Source of the DNA: Microbacterium aurugineum
GTDB taxonomy: Bacteria > Actinomycetota > Actinomycetes > Actinomycetales > Microbacteriaceae
Assembly (NCBI RefSeq): GCF_023101205.1
Contig: NZ_CP078078.1
Coordinates: forward strand, 2,108,001-2,172,000
Length of the DNA stretch: 64,000 bases
Direction: 5' to 3'
The translations under genes were made by a program, and so were the position numbers. A model generated the notes under the pieces. The model had not been told where the DNA came from. It did no database searches and saw only the letters and a program-made list of their open reading frames with translations. Of this stretch, positions 19,212 through 28,171 are shown piece after piece. Position 1 is the first letter of the stretch, and every line of letters starts with the position of its first letter.

Positions 19212-20183
19212 GTGACCGTTGAGAACCTCCCCGCCGACGACGCCGCGCTTCGTCAGGCCATGCATCGGGTCCGCACCGAGATCGACAAGGCCGTCGTCGG
19301 GCAGGCCGGCACCGTCACCGGACTCCTGGTGTCCCTGCTCGCCCGGGGCCACGTCCTCCTCGAGGGCGTGCCCGGGGTCGCGAAGACGCTGGTGGTCCGG
19401 TCCTTCGCTCGAGCGCTCGGCCTCGACACGAAGCGCGTCCAGTTCACGCCCGACCTCATGCCGGGCGATGTCACCGGTTCGCTCGTGTACGACGCTCGCA
19501 CCGGTGAGTTCGATTTCCGGGCCGGCCCCGTGTTCACCAACATCCTGCTCGCGGACGAGATCAACCGCACGCCTCCGAAGACGCAGGCAGCCCTTCTCGA
19601 GGCGATGGAGGAGCGCCAGGTGTCGGCCGACGGTGTCAGTCGTCCTCTGCCGGATCCGTTCCTCGTCGCTGCGACCCAGAACCCGATCGAGCACGAGGGC
19701 ACCTACTCACTGCCCGAGGCACAGCTGGACCGCTTCCTGATGAAGCTCGTCGTCGGCATGCCCGAACGCGATGCCGAGCTCTCGGTGCTGCGCCGCCACG
19801 CCGACGGCTTCTCCCCCCGCGAGCTGACGGGTATCGATCCGGTGGTCTCGCCGGACGAGATCCGTGCCGCCCAGGAGCGCGCGGCGGCGGTCGAGGTCAC
19901 CGACGACGTGCTCGGTTACGTCGTCGACCTCGCGCGCGCGACACGCCAGTCCCCCTCGGTCGAGCTCGGTGCCAGCCCCCGCGCCTCGACGGGACTGCTC
20001 GCGGCGGCCAAAGCCTGGGCCTGGCTCAATGCCTCCTCCGCGGTGACCCCCGACCACGTGCAGACCATGCTGGTTCCGGTCTGGCGCCATCGGCTCCAGT
20101 TGCGGCCGGATGCCCAGATGGAAGGCGTGTCGGCCGATGCGGTCCTCACTTCCGTGGTGCAGCAGACCCGGGTGCCGATCTAG
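19212..20183 (+). CDS. MoxR family AAA ATPase
   Basis: 323 residues. Walker A is GVPGVAKT, Walker B is ILLADEINRTPPKTQAALLEAMEERQV, and the sensor region is FLVAATQNPIEHEGTYSLPEAQLDRF, the MoxR hallmark. MoxR ATPases act as chaperones that help assemble or activate protein complexes with VWA or DUF58 partners. The GTG start has GAGGG about 7 bases upstream. The stop codon is immediately followed by the GTG of the DUF58 gene, so expression is tightly linked. Confidence 0.93.
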   Translation: MTVENLPADDAALRQAMHRVRTEIDKAVVGQAGTVTGLLVSLLARGHVLLEGVPGVAKTLVVRSFARALGLDTKRVQFTPDLMPGDVTGSLVYDARTGEFDFRAGPVFTNILLADEINRTPPKTQAALLEAMEERQVSADGVSRPLPDPFLVAATQNPIEHEGTYSLPEAQLDRFLMKLVVGMPERDAELSVLRRHADGFSPRELTGIDPVVSPDEIRAAQERAAAVEVTDDVLGYVVDLARATRQSPSVELGASPRASTGLLAAAKAWAWLNASSAVTPDHVQTMLVPVWRHRLQLRPDAQMEGVSADAVLTSVVQQTRVPI

Positions 20184-21491
20184 GTGTTCGTCACCGGCCG
20201 GCTCACCATCGCCCTCGCCGTGGGCGTCCTCCCGCTCGTCCTCATCGGACTGGCGGGCTATCCGGCGTACCCCGCCCTCGGGGCTTGGATCGGCCTGTGC
20301 GTGCTGCTGGTCGCCCTGGATGTCGCACTCGCTGCGAACCCCCGATCGGTGACCGTGAGCCGCCGGGTGCCCCAGCGAGCTCGTCTGGGCGAGCAGGTCC
20401 CGGTGAGCGTCGCCGTCCACAACCACGGCACCAGGACACTGAACGCCGTGATCCGCGACGCCTGGCAGCCCACGGCCGGGGCTCCCGCCGAACGCCAGCA
20501 CCTGCGTGTGGCGCGGGGGGAACGCGCCCGGGTCTCGATCACCCTCCGCCCCCGGCGACGTGGGGAACTGGTGAGCGAGTTCGTGATGATCCGCTCGCGC
20601 GGCCCGCTCGGCCTCGCCGGCCGACAAGCGCGACACGTCGTCCGCGGCGCGATCCGGGTGCTGCCTGCCTTCTCCTCGCGAAAGCACCTGCCCTCGCGCC
20701 TCGCACGGTTGCGCGAACTGGACGGCAACACCAGCATCCAGGTGCGCGGTCAGGGAACCGAGTTCGATTCGCTGCGCGAATACGTACGGGGCGATGACGT
20801 GCGCTCGATCGACTGGCGGGCCACGGCTCGAGCCGGAACGACGATGCTGCGCACGTGGCGTCCTGAGCGCGACAGGCACGTGGTCATCATCATCGACACG
20901 GGCCGCACAGCCGCTGCCCGAGTCGGGGACGGCACCCGTGTCGATGCCTCCCTCGAGGCCGCTCTCCTCCTCGCCGCGCTCGCCTCCCGTGCCGGCGATC
21001 ACGTGCACCTGCTCCTGTACGACCGCGTCGTCCGTGGCAGGGTGACCGGTGTCGACGGCAGCGCGCTGCTCCCGGCGATGACCGACGCGATGGCCCCGGT
21101 GCACGCACGCCTGGTCGACACCGACTGGCGCGGTGCCTTCGCCGCGGTCCGCTCGCTCACCACACGACCGTCGCTGATCGTCGCGCTCACCGCGCAGGAT
21201 GCCGCAGAATCGGCGCGCGGCTTCCTCGGTGCCTTCCCCCGGGCGTCACGGGCGACGACGGTCCTCGTCGGTTCGGTGACGGACGACGGCATCGGTGCTC
21301 TCGCCCGAGAACGAGGTTCCCGGGAAGAGGTGTATCTCGCCGCCGCGGCCGAACGCACCCTCCGTGACGCGGAGAACGTCGCCGACGCGATCCGCAGAGC
21401 CGGTGGAGAGGCGATCGCCGCCGACCCGGAGGAACTCCCCCCTCGCATCGCGGATCGCTACCTCGAGCTGAAGGCCGCAGGACGCCTCTGA
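20184..21491 (+). CDS. DUF58 domain protein (VWA-like partner of MoxR)
   Basis: 435 residues. Two N-terminal membrane helices (about 5-50) are followed by a beta-sandwich region and the DUF58 signature LREYVRGDDVRSIDWRATARAG at about 194-215. A von Willebrand-A-like part follows (HVVIIIDTGRT, a MIDAS-like segment lacking the full DxSxS). DUF58 proteins are the usual MoxR partners. The GTG start abuts the moxR stop. It corresponds in order and orientation to Rv3693 in M. tuberculosis, next to the divergent SpoIIM and RDD genes. Confidence 0.88.
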   Translation: MFVTGRLTIALAVGVLPLVLIGLAGYPAYPALGAWIGLCVLLVALDVALAANPRSVTVSRRVPQRARLGEQVPVSVAVHNHGTRTLNAVIRDAWQPTAGAPAERQHLRVARGERARVSITLRPRRRGELVSEFVMIRSRGPLGLAGRQARHVVRGAIRVLPAFSSRKHLPSRLARLRELDGNTSIQVRGQGTEFDSLREYVRGDDVRSIDWRATARAGTTMLRTWRPERDRHVVIIIDTGRTAAARVGDGTRVDASLEAALLLAALASRAGDHVHLLLYDRVVRGRVTGVDGSALLPAMTDAMAPVHARLVDTDWRGAFAAVRSLTTRPSLIVALTAQDAAESARGFLGAFPRASRATTVLVGSVTDDGIGALARERGSREEVYLAAAAERTLRDAENVADAIRRAGGEAIAADPEELPPRIADRYLELKAAGRL

Positions 21492-21520
21492 CCTGTGCCG
21501 TGCCCGTGCGCTGAGGGCGA

Positions 21521-22513
21521 TCAGCCGGAGATCAGCCGCGGAGTCCCCGCCTCGTACTCGACGAGGTCGCCGGTCTCCCCCGCCCGGTGCGCACGCCCGC
21601 CGATGACGAGCATGTAGATCAGGAACACCGCGAGCGCGGCCGCACCGATCCCGATCTTCACCGGCCACGGGAGACCCCAGCCGGTCACGAAGCCCTCGAC
21701 GAGCCCCGACAGGAACAGCGCGAAGATGAGTCCGATCGCGACCGTGGCGAGTGCCCTCCCCTCCTCGGCGAGAGCCTCCCCGCGGGTGCGGTGCCCGGGA
21801 GCGACCCAGGCCCAGAAGATGTGCAGCCCCGCGGCGCCGGCGACGAAGATGCAGGTCATCTCGAGCATGCCGTGCGGGAGGATGTAGAGCACCATCAGAT
21901 CGGCCTTGTCGTGCGCCGCCATGATCGCGCCGGCAGTGCCGATCCCCATCGCGTTCTGCACGAGCATGTAGACGGGCCAGATCCCGGTGACGCCGAACAG
22001 CACACACTGCATCGCGATCCAGGCGTTGTTCGTCCACACCATGCCCATGAACGTGGCCGCGGCGTTCTCGGTGTAGTAGCCCGTGAAGCTCTCGTCCGCG
22101 TACTGCTCGAGGGCGTCGGGCGGACCGAGGGTCGCGATCAGCGCCGGGTCGCTCGCGATCCATGCGGCTGTGCCGACCGCGACCGCGATGAAGGCGACCG
22201 CGATCACCAGAGTGGTCCATCGCAGACGATAGAGAGCGGCAGGAAGCTGCAGTCGGAAGAACCGTGCCGTCTGGGTGAGGATGCTGTCGGACGCGCCGGT
22301 GAGGCGGAGCCGGGCTCTCACGAGGATCGTGGACAGGTACGCACCCTGCGGCGAGTCGCCGACCGAGGTCTTCAGTTCGGCGAGGTCGGCCGACGCGGCG
22401 CGGTAGCGGACGATGAGCTCATCCACTCCGGCGCCGTCGAGTCGGGCGCGGCTGAGCTCGTCGAGCCGTTCCCACTCGGCACGGCGTGCATCGGTCAACG
22501 CGTCGGCATCCAC
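21521..22513 (-). CDS. Stage II sporulation protein M-like membrane protein
   Basis: 330 residues from a GTG at 22513 (336 from an ATG at 22531). A soluble helical N-terminus (RRAEWERLDELSRARLDGAGVDELI) precedes five or six membrane helices typical of SpoIIM proteins, including GTAGAIMAAHDKADLMVLYILPHGMLEM with the family's PHG motif. In Bacillus SpoIIM is part of the engulfment peptidoglycan machinery; in non-sporulating actinobacteria the role is unknown. I prefer the GTG because TACAGT (minus strand) lies seven bases before it; the ATG at 22531 would overlap the RDD start codon. Confidence 0.85.
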   Translation of the reverse strand: MDADALTDARRAEWERLDELSRARLDGAGVDELIVRYRAASADLAELKTSVGDSPQGAYLSTILVRARLRLTGASDSILTQTARFFRLQLPAALYRLRWTTLVIAVAFIAVAVGTAAWIASDPALIATLGPPDALEQYADESFTGYYTENAAATFMGMVWTNNAWIAMQCVLFGVTGIWPVYMLVQNAMGIGTAGAIMAAHDKADLMVLYILPHGMLEMTCIFVAGAAGLHIFWAWVAPGHRTRGEALAEEGRALATVAIGLIFALFLSGLVEGFVTGWGLPWPVKIGIGAAALAVFLIYMLVIGGRAHRAGETGDLVEYEAGTPRLISG

Positions 22514-22526
22514 CTGATTTACTGTA
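22514..22526. promoter_or_regulatory. Overlapping divergent -10 elements between spoIIM-like and RDD genes
   Basis: The near-palindrome TACTGTA (22520-22526) supplies TACTGT to the plus strand and TACAGT to the minus strand. The minus element is seven bases before the spoIIM-like GTG (22513); the plus element is four bases before the RDD ATG (22530). Start codons for the two genes are at most 16 bases apart, leaving no room for separate promoters. Confidence 0.5.
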
Positions 22527-22529
22527 CTC

Positions 22530-23339
22530 ATGTCCACCCCGATCGACGTCTCCGACGAGGTGCTCTCCGGCGAAGCCGTCGCCATCGATGTGCAGCCGGT
22601 CGGCTTCCTGCTGCGCGCGCTCGGTGCCGCCATCGACATGCTCCTCGGATACGCCGTGTTCGCGCTGTGGCTCTTCCTGCGCATCTGGCTGCTGAACGCC
22701 GGCGTGCTCGACGATGCCACCGACCGCATCGCGACGGTCGCGGCGATCGTGGTCAGCTTCGTGGTGCTGCCGATCACCATGGAGGTCGCGCTCAAGGGCC
22801 GCAGTCTGGGCAAGCTCGCGATCGGCGGACGCATCGTCCGCGTGGACGGAGGCGCCGCCGGATTCCGCCATGCCTTCATCCGCGCGCTCATCGGCGTTCT
22901 GGAGATCTACATCACGTTCGGCGGCATCGCCGTGCTCACGGGCGCCTTCACGGCGCGGTCCCAGCGGCTGGGCGACCTCGTCGCGGGGACCTACAGCCAG
23001 CGCGTCCGCACTCCGGCCCTCATCTCGCACGCCCCCGTGCTGCCCCCGGCGCTGGCCGGGTGGGCGCAGATCGCCGACGTCGCGCGAATGCCCGACCGGC
23101 TGGCTCGGCGCATCTCGCAGTTCCTGGTGAGCGCTCCGCGGATGATCCCCGCCGCGCGGGCCCGCGTCGCGCAGGAGCTGCTGGCGGAAGCGACACCGTT
23201 CGTGTCGCCGGTGCCGCCCGTGTCACCCGAGCACGTTCTCGTCGGCATCACCGTGCTGCGCCGCGAACGGGAGCGCCGAGCGCTGGAGAACGCCGACCGC
23301 CGCGCCGAACGGCTCACCGGACGTCACGTCGGCGTCTGA
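22530..23339 (+). CDS. RDD family membrane protein
   Basis: 269 residues. The RDD domain (about 20-150) has three to four membrane helices and the features VGFLLRALGAAIDMLLGY, SLGKLAIGGRIV and SQRLGDLVAGT. The Arg-Asp-Asp pattern is represented by RA..ID at the first helix. A cytoplasmic tail of about 110 residues is Arg-rich. RDD proteins have been linked to ion/proton exchange or substrate transport, with no firm role in this family. The gene is divergent from the SpoIIM-like gene, the same arrangement as Rv3694c/Rv3695. Confidence 0.88.
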   Translation: MSTPIDVSDEVLSGEAVAIDVQPVGFLLRALGAAIDMLLGYAVFALWLFLRIWLLNAGVLDDATDRIATVAAIVVSFVVLPITMEVALKGRSLGKLAIGGRIVRVDGGAAGFRHAFIRALIGVLEIYITFGGIAVLTGAFTARSQRLGDLVAGTYSQRVRTPALISHAPVLPPALAGWAQIADVARMPDRLARRISQFLVSAPRMIPAARARVAQELLAEATPFVSPVPPVSPEHVLVGITVLRRERERRALENADRRAERLTGRHVGV

Positions 23340-23390
23340 GTCCCGCCGGAGGACGAGCTCCGAAGCGCACGAGCGCCGACGCGGACGCGG

Positions 23391-24836
23391 TCAGTAGCGG
23401 TAGTGCTCGAGCTTGTACGGCCCCTCGACCGGCACGCCGATGTATGCGGCCTGCGCGGCGCTGAGCGTGGTCAGCTGCACCCCCAACGCGTCGAGATGGA
23501 GGCGGGCCACCTTCTCGTCCAGGGACTTGGGAAGCACGTACACGCCGATCGGGTACGCCTCGATGTTCGTGTAGAGCTCGAGCTGCGCCAGCACCTGGTT
23601 CGTGAAGGACGCACTCATCACGAAGGACGGGTGGCCGGTGGCATTGCCGAGGTTCATCAAGCGGCCCTCGCTGAGCACGAGCACACTGCGTCCGTGGGGC
23701 AGACGCCACTCGTGGACCTGCGGCTTGATCTCGATCTTCTCCGCGCCGTCGAGGGCTTCCAGACCCGCCATGTCGATCTCGTTGTCGAAGTGCCCGACGT
23801 TGGCGACGATCGCCAGGTGCTTCAGCGCCAGCATGTGCTCGGTCGTGACGACATCGCGGTTGCCGGTCCCGGTCACGACGATGTCGACCTCGCCCGCGAC
23901 GTCGAGCAGACGCGCCACCTGGAAGCCGTCCATGGCGGCCTGGAGCGCGCAGATCGGATCGATTTCACTGACGATGACCCTGGCGCCCTGTCCACGGAGG
24001 GCTTCTGCCGCCCCCTTGCCGACGTCGCCGTACCCGCAGACGAAGGCCACCTTGCCGCCGATGAGCACGTCGGTCGCGCGGTTGAGCCCATCGGGGAGGG
24101 AGTGGCGGATTCCGTACTTGTTGTCGAACTTGCTCTTGGTCACCGAGTCGTTGACGTTGATCGCCGGGAACAGCAGGTCTTCGGAGGCGGCGAGCTCGTA
24201 GAGACGATGCACGCCCGTCGTGGTCTCTTCCGTGACCCCGATCAGCCCTGCGGCGAGCGCCGTCCAGCGATCGCTCGACTCCGCGAGGGAGCGGCGCAGG
24301 AGGTCGAGGATGATCGAGTATTCCTGTGAATCGGTCTCGGTCGGAGCAGGTACTGCTCCGGCCTTCTCGAACTCGACGCCCTTGTGCACGAGCAGAGTCG
24401 CATCGCCGCCGTCGTCGAGGATCAGGTTGGGTCCGTCGAACCCGCTCGACGACCAATCGAAGATCCGCGCCGTGCAGGCCCAGTACTCTTCGAGGGTCTC
24501 CCCCTTCCAGGCGAAGACGGGCACGCCTGCCGGGGCGTCGACGGTGCCTTCGGGACCCACGACGACGGCGGCGGCCGCCTCGTCCTGCGTGGAGAAGATG
24601 TTGCAGCTCGCCCACCGGACCTCGGCGCCGAGGGCCACGAGCGTCTCGATGAGGACCGCGGTCTGCACCGTCATGTGGAGCGAGCCCGCGATCCTGGCGC
24701 CCTTCAGCGGCTGAGCACCGCCGAACTCCTCCCGGAGTGCCATGAGTCCGGGCATCTCGTTCTCCGCGAGCCGCAGCTGGTGACGGCCGGCTTCGGCGAG
24801 GGACAGATCGGCCACACGGTACTCGAGCTCAGGCAT
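23391..24836 (-). CDS. ahcY: S-adenosyl-L-homocysteine hydrolase
   Basis: 481 residues. AhcY splits S-adenosylhomocysteine into adenosine and homocysteine, recycling the product of SAM-dependent methylation; it carries tightly bound NAD. Seen: [11 protein letters not shown] and [15 protein letters not shown] in the substrate domain, [16 protein letters not shown], the NAD-binding GYGDVGKG, and the C-terminal lock PYKLEHYRY. Full length. Upstream AAGAAT lies six bases before the ATG with no ribosome site. Only 43 bases separate it from the next gene, so no SAH riboswitch fits. Confidence 0.97.
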   Translation of the reverse strand: MPELEYRVADLSLAEAGRHQLRLAENEMPGLMALREEFGGAQPLKGARIAGSLHMTVQTAVLIETLVALGAEVRWASCNIFSTQDEAAAAVVVGPEGTVDAPAGVPVFAWKGETLEEYWACTARIFDWSSSGFDGPNLILDDGGDATLLVHKGVEFEKAGAVPAPTETDSQEYSIILDLLRRSLAESSDRWTALAAGLIGVTEETTTGVHRLYELAASEDLLFPAINVNDSVTKSKFDNKYGIRHSLPDGLNRATDVLIGGKVAFVCGYGDVGKGAAEALRGQGARVIVSEIDPICALQAAMDGFQVARLLDVAGEVDIVVTGTGNRDVVTTEHMLALKHLAIVANVGHFDNEIDMAGLEALDGAEKIEIKPQVHEWRLPHGRSVLVLSEGRLMNLGNATGHPSFVMSASFTNQVLAQLELYTNIEAYPIGVYVLPKSLDEKVARLHLDALGVQLTTLSAAQAAYIGVPVEGPYKLEHYRY

Positions 24837-24848
24837 GCGCTCATTCTT
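24837..24848 (-). promoter_or_regulatory. Candidate leaderless -10 for ahcY
   Basis: Minus-strand AAGAAT (24843-24848) and spacer GAGCGC precede the ATG at 24836. The hexamer is weaker than the TAnnnT cases. Confidence 0.35.
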
Positions 24849-24879
24849 CCATCATGTCGGCCCCTCACGACCGTGTGTG

Positions 24880-26094
24880 TCAGAAGCGGATCGCGTCGAT
24901 CACCTTCACCCGTAGAGCCACGAGCGCGGGGATGAACCCCGACACGGCGCCCACGACGACCGAGGCGATGAGTCCGACCAGCGCCGCCCTCATCGGGAAC
25001 GGCGGGACGTCCTGGATCCCGTAGAACATCGTGGTCACGATCCAGTCCGATCGCAGGACGGCGACGACGATCGCGATCCCGATGACTCCGGCGACGGTCG
25101 TCGCGACGAGGCTCTCGAGGAAGACCGAGAAGAAGACCCGGCCCGAACTGGCGCCGAAGGCGCGTCGCACGCCGATCTCCCGCACGCGCTGCCGCATCGC
25201 CACGAGCTGGATGTTGATCAGGCTGAGAGCACCGAGGGCGAGGATCAGCGAGGCGATTCCTCCCGTGATCATCTCGAAGGTCGCCTGGACGTCCAGAGCG
25301 CCCGGCTGCGCCGCCCAGTCGGTGCGACTCACCGAGATCGTCTGCCCCTCGGGCAGCCCCGCGCGCAGATCCATCGCCAGCACCGGGCCGATCTGATCGG
25401 CTTGATCGACACCGACCCACACCTCGTACTGCGTCGAGACTTCCGCGGGCAGAGCGTCAACTCTGTCGCGATAGTCGTCGTACAGCAGATCGACCCGCAG
25501 CTCCTCGTCCCCGAAGCCCTGCCGGGGAACGATGCCGATCACCTGATAGGTGCCGCCTGCCGCGCCGCCGAACTCGACGGTGGGGTGCTGAGACAGCGGC
25601 ACCCTCCCCAGACGGTCCCAGAGCGCCTCCGTGATCACGACCGGAGGTGCCATCGCCTCCAGGTCGGAGTCGAGGAACCAGCGCCCCTCCAGGAGCTTCT
25701 CGCGATGGATCTGTGGGAATGCCGGGTCCATGATGCGCGCGGGGACCGAGGTGATGCCCTCGGGAAGATGCACATCCAGCATGACGCCCTGCGCGATCCG
25801 CGTGGTGTGACTGAAACCGAACCGCTCGGACACCCGGGTGAAGCGATCGTCGAATTCGTCGGCGTCGATCGGCGTGCCGTCGGCCGTGCTCGCCGAGACG
25901 GCGATGGTCGCGGCGCGTCCGCCCCACCGGTCGGACTGCTCCGCCTGGAACTGGCGCTGGTACTCCGAGATCGCCACGACCGCGGTGAGTGCGCCGACCG
26001 AGACGGCGATGCCGATCAGGCTCAGCAGCACTCGCAGCTTGTGGACGCGGATCTCCGCCCAGGCGTCGGAGAGCGCGCCGAGGAACCCGGTCAC
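24880..26094 (-). CDS. MacB/FtsX-type ABC transporter permease
   Basis: 404 residues. One N-terminal membrane helix (about 20-42, preceded by HKLRVLLSLIGIAVSVGAL), a large extracytoplasmic MacB-PCD region (about 45-270), then three helices with the FtsX-type RQRVREIGVRRAFGASSGRV loop. The topology is that of MacB/LolCE mechanotransmission permeases. Its start overlaps the ATPase stop by four bases. With the ATPase and the adaptor upstream it forms a three-gene system of the MacAB type in a monoderm, where such systems export or resist antimicrobial peptides or extract lipoproteins. The substrate cannot be read from the sequence. Confidence 0.88.
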   Translation of the reverse strand: MTGFLGALSDAWAEIRVHKLRVLLSLIGIAVSVGALTAVVAISEYQRQFQAEQSDRWGGRAATIAVSASTADGTPIDADEFDDRFTRVSERFGFSHTTRIAQGVMLDVHLPEGITSVPARIMDPAFPQIHREKLLEGRWFLDSDLEAMAPPVVITEALWDRLGRVPLSQHPTVEFGGAAGGTYQVIGIVPRQGFGDEELRVDLLYDDYRDRVDALPAEVSTQYEVWVGVDQADQIGPVLAMDLRAGLPEGQTISVSRTDWAAQPGALDVQATFEMITGGIASLILALGALSLINIQLVAMRQRVREIGVRRAFGASSGRVFFSVFLESLVATTVAGVIGIAIVVAVLRSDWIVTTMFYGIQDVPPFPMRAALVGLIASVVVGAVSGFIPALVALRVKVIDAIRF

Positions 26095-26855
26095 GAGACG
26101 GACTCCGCCACCGCGGGTGTCCCCTCCGACGGCACGGACGCCGCGAGCGTCGAGGCCTCGAAGGCGCGGCCCAGGTCCACCGGTTCCAGGCGTCCGGCAT
26201 CCAGGCGGTAGTGCCTGCGTGCGCGCGCGGCGACGTGCAGGTCGTGCGTGATGGTGACGAGCGCCGCATCGGTCTCGGTGGCGACCTCGTCGAGAAGGGA
26301 CATCACGGAGGCCCCGGTATCGATGTCGAGGGCGCCCGTCGGCTCATCCGCGAGGATCAGGACGGGCTTCCGCACCAGCGCCCTGGCGATCGCGACCCGC
26401 TGCTGTTCACCCCCGGAGAGCTTGTCGGCGATCTGGTCGATGCGATGGCCGAGGCCGACACGCTCGAGCATGTCCGCGGCGATCTGTCTGCGGTTCCAGA
26501 ACATCCGGCCCTTCGCATGTCCGAGAGGCATCGTCACGTTGTCGAGCGCGGTGCGCCCGGGGAGCAGATTGAACTGCTGGAAGACGAAGCCCACGTTGTC
26601 GCCCCGCAGCCGATCGAGGCGCCCCGATCGCATCCGGCGCACTTCACGCCCTTCGAAGGAGACGGAACCGGAGGTCGGCGCATCCAGCATCCCGAGGATG
26701 TTGAGCAGCGTCGACTTGCCGGACCCCGAGCGTCCGACGATCGAGACGTGGTCCCCTGCACCGACTTCCACGGTGATGCCGCGAAGGATCTCGAGCCACG
26801 AGTCGTCCGGGAGCAGAACGCTCTTCGCGACGTCGTCGAGAGCGACGAGGCTCAC
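26091..26855 (-). CDS. ABC transporter ATP-binding protein (MacB/LolD-type)
   Basis: 254 residues. Walker A GRSGSGKST, Q-loop FVFQQFNLL, signature LSGGEQQRVAIARAL, Walker B VLILADEPTGALD and H-loop TITHD are all intact. It belongs to the LolD/MacB family that powers FtsX-fold permeases. I chose the GTG at 26855, which overlaps the adaptor stop by four bases (GTGA), over a GTG at 26876 that would overlap by 25. Middle gene of the adaptor-ATPase-permease operon. Confidence 0.92.
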   Translation of the reverse strand: MSLVALDDVAKSVLLPDDSWLEILRGITVEVGAGDHVSIVGRSGSGKSTLLNILGMLDAPTSGSVSFEGREVRRMRSGRLDRLRGDNVGFVFQQFNLLPGRTALDNVTMPLGHAKGRMFWNRRQIAADMLERVGLGHRIDQIADKLSGGEQQRVAIARALVRKPVLILADEPTGALDIDTGASVMSLLDEVATETDAALVTITHDLHVAARARRHYRLDAGRLEPVDLGRAFEASTLAASVPSEGTPAVAESVS

Positions 26856-27778
26856 CAGCTCATCCCGCTGTCGCACTGTTCGACCCCCGGCGACACTTCG
26901 TAGCAGAACTCCTCGACGGGGGCGACGAAACCGGGCACGAACTCGCGGATGCTGTCGCCTTCCGCCAGTCCCTCCGTGACCTCGACGATCACCCCGTCGT
27001 TGACCCCGAGCGTCACCGTGCGCTCCTCCGGCTCGGAGCCGTCAGCCGCGTCCACCCAGACGACGCCTGATCCGGCACCGCCCTGCACCGCGGTGACCGG
27101 GACCACGAGTGCGTCGTCGACCTGGCCGAGGGCGAGGTCGAGGGTCGCGGGAAGCCCGGCGAAGACCGTCTGGTCCTTCGGGATGGCGCACCGCACGCTG
27201 GCTGTCCCCTCTGCCGAGACCTGGACGCGCACGCCGGTGCACGCGAACGGGGCCGGTCCGCCCGTGATGGTGATCGTGGCCTCGCTCGGCGCGTTCACGA
27301 GACGGTACAGCTGGACCGGGTCGACGGTCGCCAGCAGGTGGTAGCGCGCGGGCGTGAGCTTGTACGTCTCGGTACCGACGGACGTCATCTGCCCCTTCAC
27401 GAGAGCGATCTCCGACACGTCGCCGGCTTCGGGGGCGAGCACGTCGATCTCCTTCCGGGGATACTCCTGACGAACGGTGAAGAGCTTCTGACCGGCGCTC
27501 ACCGCCGCGCCTTCGCTCACGTGGACGGCCGTGACCGTCCCGTCGAGTTCGCTGCGCACCCCGAAAGTCTCGTCGCGAGCGATGTTGCCGGTCAGGGTCA
27601 GAGCATTGACGACCGAACCACGTTCCACGGCGATGATCGGGTCGGTGATCCCGGCATCAGGGCTGACGATGGTCTCGGCCCTGTCGGGGAAGAAGGCGAT
27701 CTTGACGAGCGCGGCGGCGCACGCACCGAAGACCACGACGAGAAGCAGGGGGAAGATCCAGCGACGCCAGACGATCAC
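26852..27778 (-). CDS. HlyD/MacA-like periplasmic adaptor
   Basis: 308 residues from a GTG at 27778 with AAAGG five bases upstream. One N-terminal membrane helix (about 8-28) is followed by a biotinyl-lipoyl-like region (LDGTVTAVHVSEGAAVSAGQKLFTV), a short barrel and a membrane-proximal domain (GVVWVDAADG, GVNDGVIVEVTEGLAEGD). The long coiled-coil hairpin of Gram-negative MacA is absent, as usual in Gram-positive homologues. Ends with two Cys (CYEVSPGVEQC) near the C-terminus, possibly a disulfide outside the cell. First gene of the MacAB-like operon. Confidence 0.85.
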   Translation of the reverse strand: MIVWRRWIFPLLLVVVFGACAAALVKIAFFPDRAETIVSPDAGITDPIIAVERGSVVNALTLTGNIARDETFGVRSELDGTVTAVHVSEGAAVSAGQKLFTVRQEYPRKEIDVLAPEAGDVSEIALVKGQMTSVGTETYKLTPARYHLLATVDPVQLYRLVNAPSEATITITGGPAPFACTGVRVQVSAEGTASVRCAIPKDQTVFAGLPATLDLALGQVDDALVVPVTAVQGGAGSGVVWVDAADGSEPEERTVTLGVNDGVIVEVTEGLAEGDSIREFVPGFVAPVEEFCYEVSPGVEQCDSGMSW

Positions 27779-27886
27779 GAGTGCCTTTCCGGCTGCGCCG
27801 CCCTGGCACGCCTCGGGACAGCGTATCCAGGCTCAGGCGTTCTCCCGCGGCGGCGGACACCGCGTGTCCGGCCCGAAGGGGCGCCG

Positions 27887-28093
27887 TCAGACGCGGAGGG
27901 CTTCGTGGCGGACGACGAGCCAGCCGGCCGGGACCGAGAGTCGATCCGCGTGCGGCGAGCAGAGGTCGTGGGCCTGAGGGTCGTTCGCGGCACCGAGCGG
28001 TCCGAGCGCCGCCATCTGGTCGCCATAGTCATAGGTGAGGGTGGCCACGGCTTCTCGCACGCAGCCGACCTTCGAGCACAGTCGTCCGTCCAT
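27887..28093 (-). CDS. DUF3499 family protein (Rv3258c-like), zinc-binding
   Basis: 68 residues starting ATG at 28093 (MDGRLCSKVGC). Two cysteines (LCSKVGC), then AVATLTYDYGDQMAALGPL and LCSPHADRLSVPAGW match the DUF3499 pattern. C6, C11 and the later C45/H48 are likely zinc ligands, so a small zinc-ribbon fold is inferred. Function unknown. The start is supported by TACGCT seven bases upstream. Divergent from the metallopeptidase-like gene, as Rv3258c is from Rv3259. Confidence 0.88.
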   Translation of the reverse strand: MDGRLCSKVGCVREAVATLTYDYGDQMAALGPLGAANDPQAHDLCSPHADRLSVPAGWLVVRHEALRV

Positions 28094-28106
28094 CTCCGCC
28101 AGCGTA
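28094..28106 (-). promoter_or_regulatory. Leaderless -10 element for the DUF3499 gene
   Basis: Minus-strand TACGCT (28101-28106), seven-base spacer GGCGGAG, then the ATG. GGAG directly before the ATG is too close for normal ribosome binding. Confidence 0.5.
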
Positions 28107-28159
28107 CGGCTGCCGTCCGTCGACGCTCGGGATGCCGCGCCGCAGACGCGGACACCACC

Positions 28160-28171
28160 TAGACTTTCGTC
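28160..28171 (+). promoter_or_regulatory. Leaderless -10 element for the gene at 28172
   Basis: TAGACT at 28160-28165 and spacer TTCGTC before the ATG at 28172; no ribosome site. Confidence 0.5.

Noticed and set aside
24837..24879. SAH riboswitch upstream of ahcY
   Set aside because: Only 43 bases lie between ahcY and the next gene, too short, and the -10 adjoins the start codon.
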